Below, piece after piece: positions 54,382 to 62,906 of a DNA stretch of 64,000 nucleotides. Origin of the DNA: Taiwanofungus camphoratus. Lineage: Eukaryota; Basidiomycota; Agaricomycetes; Polyporales; Taiwanofungaceae. The notes below the pieces were generated by a model. The model saw only the letters and a list, made by a program, of their open reading frames with translations. It was not told the DNA's origin and made no database searches. The first letter of the stretch is position 1. Each line of letters begins with the position of its first letter. The position numbers and the translations under genes were made by a program. The DNA lies in NCBI GenBank assembly GCA_003999685.1, contig CP021223.1, forward strand, positions 2,232,001 to 2,296,000, read 5' to 3'.

Positions 54382-57300
54382 CGTAGTGCCGTGCCTCTGC
54401 TGAATGTCGGTTGTATGCAGCTTTGCAGATCCGGGTGTAGCGGGCGTTGACCTCGGGCCTTGTGGGCAACCTGTTGACCTTCTTATATTCCTCCAGAAGG
54501 TCGGGCGAGTTCCTTAAGTCCGCCTCGGACTGCCATGTATTAGCAGAGTTCGGCCATCCAACCCATTTGATTAGGAACTGCCATTTCCCACGTTGGGCAC
54601 GATGCCCGTGAATGGCTTCGACTTCGTATTCTTCATCGCCATCGACTAATTCTGGAGGTGGCCTTGTGAAGTTCGGACCATGTTCCTTGGTTTCCCTGTA
54701 TGGTGTCAACAGTGATGCATGGAATACTGGATGTATCTTCCATGCCCTTGGTAGCTGAAGCTTGTACGTTAGCGGTCCTAGGACTTCGGCTATCTTGAGT
54801 GGTCCCACTCGCTTTGGGGAAAACTTCCTCGGGGTCTTTAGGCGGAGGTTAGTTGCTTCTAGCCAAACCTGCGTCCCCTTCTCAAATGGCTGCCATGTGG
54901 TTCGAGCCCTTTCCGCCATCAACTGTGCAGCTAGATCCTGTGCTGCCAGTGCTTCCTTTCTGAACTCTCCGATGGCTAAGAGTCGGTCCTTGATTGATGG
55001 GTACCTTTCCGATGCCTTTGGTGATCCGATTGCCTTTGGATCATATCCCATAATCAGCTTGAATGGTGACTCCCTTCTTCCAGCATGCGGCACCTGATTG
55101 TGTGCGAATTCAAATTCCGGGATAAACTTTGCCCAGTTATGAGGATTGTTGGCACACAGGATCCTCCATGCGGCTTCGAGTTCCTGATTGACACGCTCAG
55201 TGCTTCCATCAGACTGCGGATGGTAGGCAGTGCTCATGGCCGCTTTGACACCTGTCAGCTTGCACCACTCCCGGAAGACCGTTGCTGCAAACTGTGGGCC
55301 TCGGTCCGATATGATTCTGTCAGGTAGCCCATATCGCCGGTAAACGTTCTGATGGAGTGCCTCGGCTGTTCCTACTGCATCGATGGTCTTGTTGCAAGGA
55401 ACCAGGACTATCCCTTTGGACAGTTCTCGGTCCACCACTACCATTAGTGCGTCAGATCCACGCGATTCTGGCAGGTCTGTGATGAAGTCGACTGAGATGT
55501 GTGAGAACGGCCTGGAGTTCGGTTCCGTTGGGACGGGTTGCATTGGTGGTCGTGTTGGATGCGTGTTGACCTTATTCTCCTGGCATTTGGCGCAGCCTTT
55601 CACGTAGTTTTCGATAAAGGTGGCCATACCATCCCAGAACCAGTCCCTTCTGGCAATGGCAAATGTTCCCTGTGCTCCTGGGTGGGCCATAGCTGGGGTG
55701 TCATGGCAAAGTCGAATGACTTCTCTGCGCAAGTCGTCACTAGGTGGTACGTAGATTCGATTTTTGTACAGAATCAATCCATCCTGTACATCCCAATCAG
55801 CCAATGTTGTGTGCGCAAATCCAGTGCCCTTGAATGGTGGTACTTTCCCCCGTTTTAAAGCGTCAATCGTCTCGATGACCATGCTGTCACGACTTCGGTG
55901 TTGCCGGATGCGCTCGATGAGGTCAACATTAACTGCCTTTGCAAACAGTGTTTCTGGTAAGAGGACAATGTCCTCATTGTCCCTCTCACCCCCTGGATGT
56001 CCTGGTCTACGTGATAGGGCGTCCGCCACTACGAGTCGTTTACCCTTTCGATTCTCCAGTAGTAAGTCAAACTGCGATAGCAGCAGTTGCCATCGTGCCT
56101 GGCGTCGTGTTAGCCGTTGGGCTTCTCTGAAGTATGTCAGGTTCTTGTGGTCCGTTATAACTGTGACCGGGTGCTTTGCGCCCTCCAGGTGGTGACGCCA
56201 TTCCTCAAGTGCTCGTACGATTGCCAGTAGTTCTCTATCATAGATCTGATAGTTCCGTTCTGCTTCTTTTAGCGATTTTGAAAGGAATGCCACCGGGTGA
56301 AGCTTCCCATCAGGGCCCTCCTGTTGCAGTACTGCACCTGTTGCAACCAGTGAGGCATCGGCCTCGATTACAAACAGTTTCTCAGGGTCGGGCATGGTGA
56401 GTACTGGAGCCTCACAAAAACGGCGTTTAAGTGCCTCGAAGGCTGCCTGGCACTTGTTCGACCAGTTCCAAGCTACCCCCTTTTTCTTAAGTGCATTCAG
56501 GGGGTGGGCGATGTCCGAGAATCCGCGTATAAACCGTCGATAGTAATTGGCAAGGCCCAGGAATCGTTCCACATCCTTGACTTTGGTCGGTATGGGCCAT
56601 TCATCGATGCCCCGCAGCTTGCCAGTGTCCATATGGATGTGGCCCGGTGTGATGGTCATTCCCAGAAACTCAACCTCTTGTACATCAAAGGCACACTTTT
56701 CCGGTTTCACAAAGAGGTCCATCTCCTGCAAGCGTTGCAGTACCCGGCGTGTCCGTTCTCGGTGGATGGTAGCATCATCGGAGTAAATCAGGATGTCGTC
56801 CATATAAATGGCTAACCATCCTTCCGCAAGCATGTCTTGAAACCCATCATTCATAAGCCGCTGGAAGGTGGCCGGGGCATTGCACATGCCGTAGAACATT
56901 ACCGTTGGTTCAACTAGCTTCTTGGTTCCGTGGTGATTCACCATGAACGCTCCCTTCCACTGGTCGCCCTCCCTGATGCGTACATTGTTGTAGCCATTTC
57001 GGAGGTCCAGCTTCGTGAATATGGTTGCCTTTTGCAGGTTGTCGATGAGCTCTCCAATGAGTGGGAGTGGGTATGCATCTTTTACCGTGCTGTTGTTGAG
57101 GTATCGGTAATCCTGACAGGGCCTGAGTGTACCATCCTTTTTTGCCACAAAAAATGCTGGGGAGGCCATGGGTGACTTTGAGTCCCGTAGATATCCTTTC
57201 GCCAGGTTCTCGTCAAGGAACTTGTCCATCTCTGCTTGTTCAGCCAGGGATAATGCAATTACCCCGCACTTCCTAGGTACAAAGTTAGGCTTTGTCTCCA

Positions 57301-58816
57301 CAGCGTGGTCCCATGGTCTCGAACCAGGGAATCGAGCCGCGGCCGCCTTTTCAAAGCGGTCCCGGTAGTCGAGTAAGTACTCCGGCACCAGGTCTTCAAT
57401 CTGTGGCCCCTTCTCAGGGGGTGTCAGTGGTGCGCTTGTCTGCCTGGCGGTGGCTATGAACCGTTTTGAGCCCCTTACATGGCTGTTCCGATCTAACGAT
57501 GGTTGAGACTTCTTGGGTGGCTGCAGCAGGCCCATTTCATCGAATAGGGGTTCCGGTTGATCGTTGAACATGCCTAAGACCCCTTCTCCCCTTGTATAAG
57601 CACATAGGATGGTTTCTAGCTCATCATCGTCCTCGTGTGCAGAGGCTCGGCACAATGGGATGCCGTCCGTGGTAGGCTGGTCCATGATCCAAGCATAGTA
57701 TCCCTGCCATTCCTTAATCCTGTCCGGGTCAACCGTGAGGGTCCCTTTCGGCCAATCGATCTGCGGGTTGACTTGAATCAACCAAGGGTTGCCCAGCACT
57801 ACTTCGAGGTCTCCGATGTCTGATACATAGAAGTTTGTGGGTATGTCATACCCTTCAAGCCGTATGCTCCCTTCAACTCGTTGGGTAATCGGTCCGCCCC
57901 TGTTGGGGGTCCCATCAATGGTCGTACTTCGTACCTTCCGAGGTAGCGGTCGTGTGGGCAGTCCCCATCGTTCCACAAGGTCAGGGTGTATGAGGTTGGC
58001 ATCGGCTCCGCTATCGATTAGTGGTCTCACAGCGATGGCCTTTTTCCCGGCGACAACATAACCTTCTACATACAGAGTGGTTCCTTTCCGATATCCTGTG
58101 ATTGTGGCCCCCATTGAGATGGTCGGGTCCTTACTGGTCTTTGGCTTGTCCAAGTTCCTTTGCACCGGTTTCCCTGTGCCTTCAGCCATTGACTCCCCTC
58201 CTGGGGTATCAGTGAAGTGTTTAAAATGAGGGAACCGTTTCTGTTCAATGGACTCTACGGTGGACGTTCCTAAGGATTCCTCCGTTTCTTCACTGCCCCA
58301 GTAGTCTGCTGGTGGGACCGGATATGGCTGGGTTTCCTCCAAGGCGAAGTCATCTGAGTTTGACGAGTGGTGCAGTTCCAGTTCCCTGTCTCTCCCGGCA
58401 TCATTGGAAGGTTGTGGATTATCGTGTTCATCGTCAGCTTCCCCCAGGGCCACGTCTCTGTGTCCTTCCTTTCTGATTTTCCTGGGCTCCGGGCATGCCT
58501 TGACCAAGTGTCCTGGCTTCCTGCATCGGTAGCAGCTCCTCTTCTTCCAGTGATGAGGTGTCAGAGCTGTATTGGGGTGGTTGTGTCGGTGTCCTTGCCT
58601 GGAGCCTGTGCCTCTCTGCCCCTGTTCGAGGGCTTCAGTGGAGGGCTGAGAAAGTCTGAGGTCATTGTCGCTTGGGGTAAGCGGTCCATCCCAGGGGATC
58701 CCTAGGGCTGCTTCTTCTGTTGTTTCTGGTCGGGGTATGTGGTCTTCCTCCCTTCCTTCCTTCAATTTTCTTCGCCAGGTGATAGCTCTCCAGACTATCG
58801 CCAGGAACTTCTCCAT
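53858..58816 (-). CDS. pol: Element E Pol polyprotein (nucleocapsid knuckle, protease, RT, RNase H, integrase, chromodomain)
   Basis: 1652 residues without a stop. A knuckle (CYRCRKPGHLVKAC, residues about 95-108) follows an acidic/basic leader; no capsid domain precedes it. Protease VRPLIDSGADANLIH (about 275). RT: DENLAKGYLRDSKSPM, FTKLDLRNGYNNVRI, GMCNAPATFQRLM, YMDDILIYS (about 690). RNase H: EADASLVATGAVLQQ, DRELLAIVRALEEW, TDHKNLTYF. Integrase: AHPGAQGTFAIARRD and CAKCQENK, core DFITDLP, ISDRGPQFAATVF and YHPQSDGSTERVNQELE. GPY/F block KRVGPLKIAEVLGPLTYKL; chromodomain EYEVEAIHGHRAQRGKWQF to WVGWPNSANTWQSE. The last 170 or so residues overlap the downstream ORF and are Arg/Pro-rich, perhaps not functional. 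Confidence 0.93.
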   Translation of the reverse strand: MEKFLAIVWRAITWRRKLKEGREEDHIPRPETTEEAALGIPWDGPLTPSDNDLRLSQPSTEALEQGQRGTGSRQGHRHNHPNTALTPHHWKKRSCYRCRKPGHLVKACPEPRKIRKEGHRDVALGEADDEHDNPQPSNDAGRDRELELHHSSNSDDFALEETQPYPVPPADYWGSEETEESLGTSTVESIEQKRFPHFKHFTDTPGGESMAEGTGKPVQRNLDKPKTSKDPTISMGATITGYRKGTTLYVEGYVVAGKKAIAVRPLIDSGADANLIHPDLVERWGLPTRPLPRKVRSTTIDGTPNRGGPITQRVEGSIRLEGYDIPTNFYVSDIGDLEVVLGNPWLIQVNPQIDWPKGTLTVDPDRIKEWQGYYAWIMDQPTTDGIPLCRASAHEDDDELETILCAYTRGEGVLGMFNDQPEPLFDEMGLLQPPKKSQPSLDRNSHVRGSKRFIATARQTSAPLTPPEKGPQIEDLVPEYLLDYRDRFEKAAAARFPGSRPWDHAVETKPNFVPRKCGVIALSLAEQAEMDKFLDENLAKGYLRDSKSPMASPAFFVAKKDGTLRPCQDYRYLNNSTVKDAYPLPLIGELIDNLQKATIFTKLDLRNGYNNVRIREGDQWKGAFMVNHHGTKKLVEPTVMFYGMCNAPATFQRLMNDGFQDMLAEGWLAIYMDDILIYSDDATIHRERTRRVLQRLQEMDLFVKPEKCAFDVQEVEFLGMTITPGHIHMDTGKLRGIDEWPIPTKVKDVERFLGLANYYRRFIRGFSDIAHPLNALKKKGVAWNWSNKCQAAFEALKRRFCEAPVLTMPDPEKLFVIEADASLVATGAVLQQEGPDGKLHPVAFLSKSLKEAERNYQIYDRELLAIVRALEEWRHHLEGAKHPVTVITDHKNLTYFREAQRLTRRQARWQLLLSQFDLLLENRKGKRLVVADALSRRPGHPGGERDNEDIVLLPETLFAKAVNVDLIERIRQHRSRDSMVIETIDALKRGKVPPFKGTGFAHTTLADWDVQDGLILYKNRIYVPPSDDLRREVIRLCHDTPAMAHPGAQGTFAIARRDWFWDGMATFIENYVKGCAKCQENKVNTHPTRPPMQPVPTEPNSRPFSHISVDFITDLPESRGSDALMVVVDRELSKGIVLVPCNKTIDAVGTAEALHQNVYRRYGLPDRIISDRGPQFAATVFREWCKLTGVKAAMSTAYHPQSDGSTERVNQELEAAWRILCANNPHNWAKFIPEFEFAHNQVPHAGRRESPFKLIMGYDPKAIGSPKASERYPSIKDRLLAIGEFRKEALAAQDLAAQLMAERARTTWQPFEKGTQVWLEATNLRLKTPRKFSPKRVGPLKIAEVLGPLTYKLQLPRAWKIHPVFHASLLTPYRETKEHGPNFTRPPPELVDGDEEYEVEAIHGHRAQRGKWQFLIKWVGWPNSANTWQSEADLRNSPDLLEEYKKVNRLPTRPEVNARYTRICKAAYNRHSAEARHYDVHSYRPPTAIRLLEPQRSKGTRPRTPSTSKTHTHTPIPKHSGDSAPIGSVRRSVRSVETCASHCLGPGGCRSTARNRHPAAGLAGPGGVDEHLPDTGHCRARGWQLGHTRTKANRPWAKWQQSDNVAVGHSPHGCKPSSPQPARRPHALPSNGRHRQPDTATTSGQNTGPFCQ

Positions 58817-59006
58817 CTTTCCGGTGTTTCTTATCCTTCAACTCAACACTGATGGTACGCACTTGTAGTCAAGTGATCCTCCTGCCAGTCCCTTCCAACG
58901 GGGACACTGGTCTTACCCAATCCTTCCTATGAGGACGTTGGTGAGGGTCCGGTTTCTTCCGCTTGTTCGCGTTCTAATTCGCTATCCTGAGATAGAGTTT
59001 GTAGGG

Positions 59007-59017
59007 AATCTTGTCCT
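59007..59017 (-). other. Self-primer binding site of element E
   Basis: Minus-strand AGGACAAGATT, two bases after the 5' LTR. It is the exact complement of AATCTTGTCCT inside the LTR (minus strand, 59329-59319). Same spacing and length as in elements C and D. Confidence 0.72.
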
Positions 59018-59019
59018 AA

Positions 59020-59590
59020 TGTTACGGGGGGTCTACGCCCGTAGGTGACTACCGTGACGGGGGGTCGTTGAGTAGTCAGGCGCGAAGTGTAAACGAGGAG
59101 TCAGCCTGGCTGACGACGAGTACACGTCTAAGTCTTCAACCGCTAGCCCAGCAGTCTCGAGAGAGTTGCGGGCTAAGTCACAGCCTAAGTCCTAGTGTAG
59201 TCACAGGGATATAGATGGTCTAAGGCGACCCGTTGAGTAGACGAAGGTATAGGGGCCTAAGCCCAGTCGTAAGGTACAAATGGTAACGACGGCACCAAAG
59301 TACACAGTGTAACTAAGGAGGACAAGATTGGGGTGCTCCACAGTGAGCCAACCCCTTAAGTACTATGGTGGGTTTAGGGCAAGCCAGCCCTCACTCCCGC
59401 GGGTACCAGCACCTAAGCGTCCATAAGTCAGAGGCCCAAGTGGTCCCTTCTGAGGAACAGTCCATAACTAAGCGGGTGGCGGTCAGCCCGTCAGGAATAA
59501 TGGTGATAATTGTAAGTGTACACGACCCGCTAGTCCGGTATAGTGAAGAGAAATGAAAATGTATGTTCGCACCATTATCGCCTTGTAACA
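59020..59590 (-). repeat. Element E 5' LTR
   Basis: 571 bp, identical by eye to 53044-53614. On the coding strand a TATA-like ACTTAAG lies about 40 bp before the predicted transcript start at 59329. Confidence 0.93.
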
Positions 59591-59595
59591 ACTCC

Positions 59596-60240
59596 AGGGA
59601 ACATTCGACGATCAAGGCATCGCCGTTTAAAGTCATGATGGGCTTCGAACCGCGAGGAATCCCAGTCGTACACAAGGGATCGAACACACCCGGCGCAGCT
59701 TATCGACTGAAGAACCTTCAGAAGATAAGAGAGCAAGCACACGCGGCAATGGAACTAGCCCAGGCGGTATTGGCAAAACGGATCAAACCACGAGGGAAAG
59801 GTTTTCGCAAAGGACAACAGGTTTGGCTCGACTCCCGGAACTTAAAGCTGCCATACCCTTCAAGGAAGTTGGCGCCCAAGAGAGAGGGACCCTTTGAAAT
59901 CGTTGAAGTCCTAGGCCCGGTCTCATACAAGCTGAAACTCCCGAAGACATGGCGAGTACATCCAGTTTTCCACGCCGCCCTTCTATCACCATATACGGAG
60001 ACAGAGATCCATGGCCAGAACTACACGAGGCCACCCCCGGAACTTATCGAAGGCGAAGATAACTACGAAGTCGAAGCCATCATCGGACATCGGGAGAACT
60101 CAAGGATGAAACGCCGCGAGTATAGGGTCAGGTGGAAAGGATATTCTTCGGCCGACGACTCATGGGAACCGGAAGCGAATTTAGCCGGTACCGCGGAAGA
60201 GCTCCTGGGAGCATATAAGGAGAGAAAGAACTTGGGCTAA
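59596..60240 (+). CDS. pol: Element C Pol, last part: integrase C-terminus and chromodomain
   Basis: Continues the frame ending at 53043 (joined HNSREHSTIKASPFKVMMG). It contains the GPY/F segment KREGPFEIVEVLGPVSYKL, the motif WRVHPVFHAALLSPY, and a chromodomain (NYEVEAIIGHRENSRMKR, YRVRWKGYSSADDSWEPE). The chromodomain in this integrase group guides insertion by reading chromatin marks. Stop at 60238-60240, 43 bp before the next ORF. Confidence 0.93.
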   Translation, partial: REHSTIKASPFKVMMGFEPRGIPVVHKGSNTPGAAYRLKNLQKIREQAHAAMELAQAVLAKRIKPRGKGFRKGQQVWLDSRNLKLPYPSRKLAPKREGPFEIVEVLGPVSYKLKLPKTWRVHPVFHAALLSPYTETEIHGQNYTRPPPELIEGEDNYEVEAIIGHRENSRMKRREYRVRWKGYSSADDSWEPEANLAGTAEELLGAYKERKNLG

Positions 60241-60283
60241 GACCAGTTCACTCCCCTCGAACGAACTACCACTCACCCGCAAC

Positions 60284-61693
60284 ATGCCTCGCCAGTCTAA
60301 CACCGCTGCCCAAGCTGCCACTCGAGGCCGAGCCCGTGCCTTCCCTGCTACCCGACGTGCTACCCATACATCACAGACAGCAACGTCTCCCACGGCAATA
60401 CCGTCCTCATCGTCAGCATCGTCGACATCCTCTGGCTATGGCCCACTCTTTGGACTTCAGACCGCCGCCCAATTCCGCAACCCCGTACCGGGAGAAGGTG
60501 CTCTACCTCGACAAGCCGACGTCTTATACTACCCTCGTTGGATCTATGATGCGGACCCCATCCTCCTCGACCTCTTGACTCGACACTCAAGGGATATCGC
60601 ACGGTTGCTGTGTTCCATGCCGAACACACGGAACAACCAGGATGAACAAGAGGCATACGGAGAATATATCGACGCCAGGTTGCAATACTTAGGAGCGGTA
60701 GACGATGCTACGGAACAGCTGGCCATATGGAAGAACAAAATCCGGCAATTAGACTTCAAGGTGGTCCGCACCCTACGAAGGATGGACGATATGTCCATGG
60801 CCCGCCACCTGCAAGACATGATCGCCCCACACCAACGAACCGACCACCACCGGTTCGTACGACGCTCCCAGCCCGACATCGTCACACGTGGACCTACCCC
60901 GCCGCCTGAACCTGTGGACCCCCTGCAAACCTTCATCGACACTCCGGCCGGACAAGAGTCTATCGGAGCCGTACCCAGCAGGATCGACTCTCTCCCGAAT
61001 TACATGCGCCCAGGACCCAATTGGAGACCACGAGGGCGCTGCCACGCCTGCGGCAGCATGATGCACTGGGTACGTGATTGCCCAGACTATACTTGTGCAA
61101 GGTGCCATCGTACGGCCCCAGGACATCTATCCCGAGAATGCACGGTCGCTCGTCATGCCTCAGCACCACCCATCCTGCCCGCCCTAGGAGAAGACCGTCG
61201 CCGAGAAATAGTCGATTCAATTCACCGCCCCACACAGGCCCCCATCCCAGTCATGTCAGCCACCAATCCTCCCCGCGTCCTTACATCCAGAAGGGAACGA
61301 CCCCTTCCCCCGACCCCATCTCGCTCCCAGAGCAATGGGCCGCCCGCCCCTCATACCAATGCAACAGCCGGTCCATCGCGGACCGATACGCCTTACCCAC
61401 ATCCACGCGCCCCCGGACCATCACTCAACCATTTGTCCGGACCGGGCATACCACCCAATCAACACCTTGCAGAACCTGGGGCAAGTACTGGCCCCTTTAC
61501 TCGTGGCCCTGACGGCCGATTCACCCCTCCCCCAGTCGCCCCACCTCCCCCATCGAGTTATCACATCCCCCTTGTCGTTTCTCCACCACCTGTTTATCGC
61601 CGCGGGAATTACGACCCGCCCACGAACTCCTATATGAACGACAACGAATGGGACGACTACGAATTCGAACTATACGGTGATGGCGAGCAATGA
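60284..61693 (+). CDS. Element C downstream ORF with tandem zinc knuckles, function unknown
   Basis: 469 residues starting MPRQSNTAAQAATRGRARA. A basic Ala/Ser-rich start is followed by a predicted helical region (PILLDLLTRHSRDIARLL, DDATEQLAIWKNKIRQLD), two knuckles CHACGSMMHWVRDC and CARCHRTAPGHLSREC, a long Pro/Ser-rich stretch and an acidic aromatic tail (DNEWDDYEFELYGDGEQ). No protease, membrane or envelope feature is visible, so it is not an env gene. Element B keeps the two knuckles at the same place, and element E has a one-knuckle counterpart. The stop codon lies inside the first of a series of hairpins. A nucleic-acid-binding accessory role is inferred. Confidence 0.75.
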   Translation: MPRQSNTAAQAATRGRARAFPATRRATHTSQTATSPTAIPSSSSASSTSSGYGPLFGLQTAAQFRNPVPGEGALPRQADVLYYPRWIYDADPILLDLLTRHSRDIARLLCSMPNTRNNQDEQEAYGEYIDARLQYLGAVDDATEQLAIWKNKIRQLDFKVVRTLRRMDDMSMARHLQDMIAPHQRTDHHRFVRRSQPDIVTRGPTPPPEPVDPLQTFIDTPAGQESIGAVPSRIDSLPNYMRPGPNWRPRGRCHACGSMMHWVRDCPDYTCARCHRTAPGHLSRECTVARHASAPPILPALGEDRRREIVDSIHRPTQAPIPVMSATNPPRVLTSRRERPLPPTPSRSQSNGPPAPHTNATAGPSRTDTPYPHPRAPGPSLNHLSGPGIPPNQHLAEPGASTGPFTRGPDGRFTPPPVAPPPPSSYHIPLVVSPPPVYRRGNYDPPTNSYMNDNEWDDYEFELYGDGEQ

Positions 61694-61937
61694 AAGGGAT
61701 TGCTCACCGGAGGCGGCTAGTTGCAACTCAGCGAGAAAACACTGAGCCACATGCTAGCAGTGTACAGTGGATTTACACTGTACGGTGATGGTGAACAGTA
61801 GGGGTGCTGTTTGCTTGAGGCGGTAGGTTGCAAGCGGTCCTTACCCGGCCGCCCACATGCCTACAGGTACGAGGTGAAACATCCTCACGGAACGAGGTGA
61901 AACACCCTCATGGTACGCGGTGAAACACCCGCACGGC
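61685..61937 (+). repeat. Hairpin series and 23 bp tandem repeats before the 3' LTR of element C
   Basis: Successive inverted repeats: 61685-61705 (GAGCAAT/ATTGCTC), 61727-61746 (CTCAG/CTGAG), 61762-61783 (GTACAGTG/CACTGTAC), 61794-61811 (AACAG/CTGTT). Then three 23 bp units (61869-61891, 61892-61914, 61915-61937), each forming a 6 bp stem around AAA with one bulged base. The third unit swaps an A-T pair for C-G, keeping the stem. Confidence 0.75.
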
Positions 61938-61995
61938 TGACGAACATTTTATTTAACGGAAAATCAAGTAGGGTCGTTCGGAGATCGACCTTAGT

Positions 61996-62005
61996 AAGGG
62001 GGTAA
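61996..62005 (+). other. Polypurine tract of element C
   Basis: AAGGGGGTAA directly before the 3' LTR, the expected site for plus-strand priming. Elements B and E have similar G-runs followed by TAA at the same place. Confidence 0.75.
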
Positions 62006-62481
62006 TGAAACAATTTCTATTTCTTATCATTACCACGGTCATTGATTACGCATGGACTATTACTATACGGGCCCCGGATCGGCCCCGCTCACGCATAGGA
62101 CTCTGACTCATATCCGGGCCGTTTACCACATTCCTCATTACTCACACATATTGCTAATACGCCCGGATCGTACCACTTTCTGTTTATCTATAGTTGTACC
62201 ACACTTCGGACCTCCTGCCCTAGAGTAGTTCTTGGTCCGTGCTCAGTATACGTACTTGTATATATAGCATGTACTTTAGTTAGGTCGGACCTTAAGTCTG
62301 ATCTGGTTACCATTATATTCGTGTCTTGTATCCTCTTGCTCACGTCTGAGTGATACTCGCTCGAGTCTACGGACTTCACGACACTCGGTCTATATCGACC
62401 ATAAGACCTCGCCACCTCCTATCGTGGTCAGGCCCTCACGTGTGAGGCAACATCTAGGATCCGAGATACCAATTTGTATCA
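62006..62481 (+). repeat. Element C 3' LTR
   Basis: 476 bp, TGAAACAATTTC to ATTTGTATCA; followed by the duplicated ATGGG. Confidence 0.93.
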
Positions 62482-62893
62482 ATGGGCCCCAGACAGGCCC
62501 TGCTTACTCACGGACACTGACTCATATCAGGCCCTGCTTGCACATTCCGTCTTACGCATATGTATTGCTAATACGGCCTGATGACTCATATCGCCTTACT
62601 TACAATTACTCATGCTGTTTCTTAGATCACATGCCATGGTCCGTGTGCAGAGTAGGATATGTATATAAGGCCCTGTACTTTGTAGGTCAGACCTTAAGTT
62701 CAATCTGGTTACCAGAATTCTAGTAATCCAATACTTGTATCTTGCGACCTCTCACTTCGTACCTGAAGTACTCGCTTGACTCTTATCGACTTCACTTGAG
62801 AGGACAATGTATCGTCTTTAAGTCCTCACTACCACTATCGTAGTCAGGCCCTCACGTTCGAGGCTTCACGGTCATTGATACCAGCTTGTATCA
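62482..62893 (+). repeat. Element D 5' LTR, second part
   Basis: Resumes with ATGGG and ends GCTTGTATCA. It includes TATATAAGG at 62662-62670 and AAGTTCAATCT at 62696-62706, 34 nt downstream of the TATA start. Confidence 0.88.
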
Positions 62894-62895
62894 AA

Positions 62896-62906
62896 AGATC
62901 GAACTT
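62896..62906 (+). other. Self-primer binding site of element D
   Basis: AGATCGAACTT, two bases after the LTR. It is complementary at 10 of 11 positions to 62696-62706 in its own LTR, and at all 11 to the intact form AAGTTCGATCT in the LTRs of element B. Confidence 0.7.

Larger units (their letters stand above)
53044..59590 (-). mobile_element. Element E: recently inserted Ty3 chromovirus without capsid gene, ACTCC target duplication
   Basis: Two 571 bp LTRs (53044-53614, 59020-59590) that look identical base for base. ACTCC flanks it at 53039-53043 and 59591-59595. The internal region on the minus strand encodes one long ORF from a zinc knuckle through protease, RT, RNase H, integrase and chromodomain, plus an overlapping downstream ORF. 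Only about 200 bp lie between the 5' LTR and the long ORF, so no capsid-coding region is present. Confidence 0.95.
47853..62481 (+). mobile_element. Element C: Ty3 chromovirus, nearly intact, ATGGG target duplication, itself carrying element E
   Basis: Two 476 bp LTRs (47853-48328, 62006-62481) with only two differences noticed, flanked by ATGGG on both sides. Without element E and one duplication copy, the length is about 8.1 kb. Order: self-primer site, leader, gag, protease, RT, RNase H, integrase with GPY/F and chromodomain, downstream zinc-knuckle ORF, hairpin cluster, polypurine tract, LTR. All reading frames appear open apart from the insertion of element E in integrase, so the copy was probably competent before that event. 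Confidence 0.95.

Noticed and set aside
60284-61693. Downstream ORF of element C as an envelope gene
   Set aside because: No signal peptide, membrane segment or cleavage site; it has nucleic-acid-binding type zinc knuckles instead.
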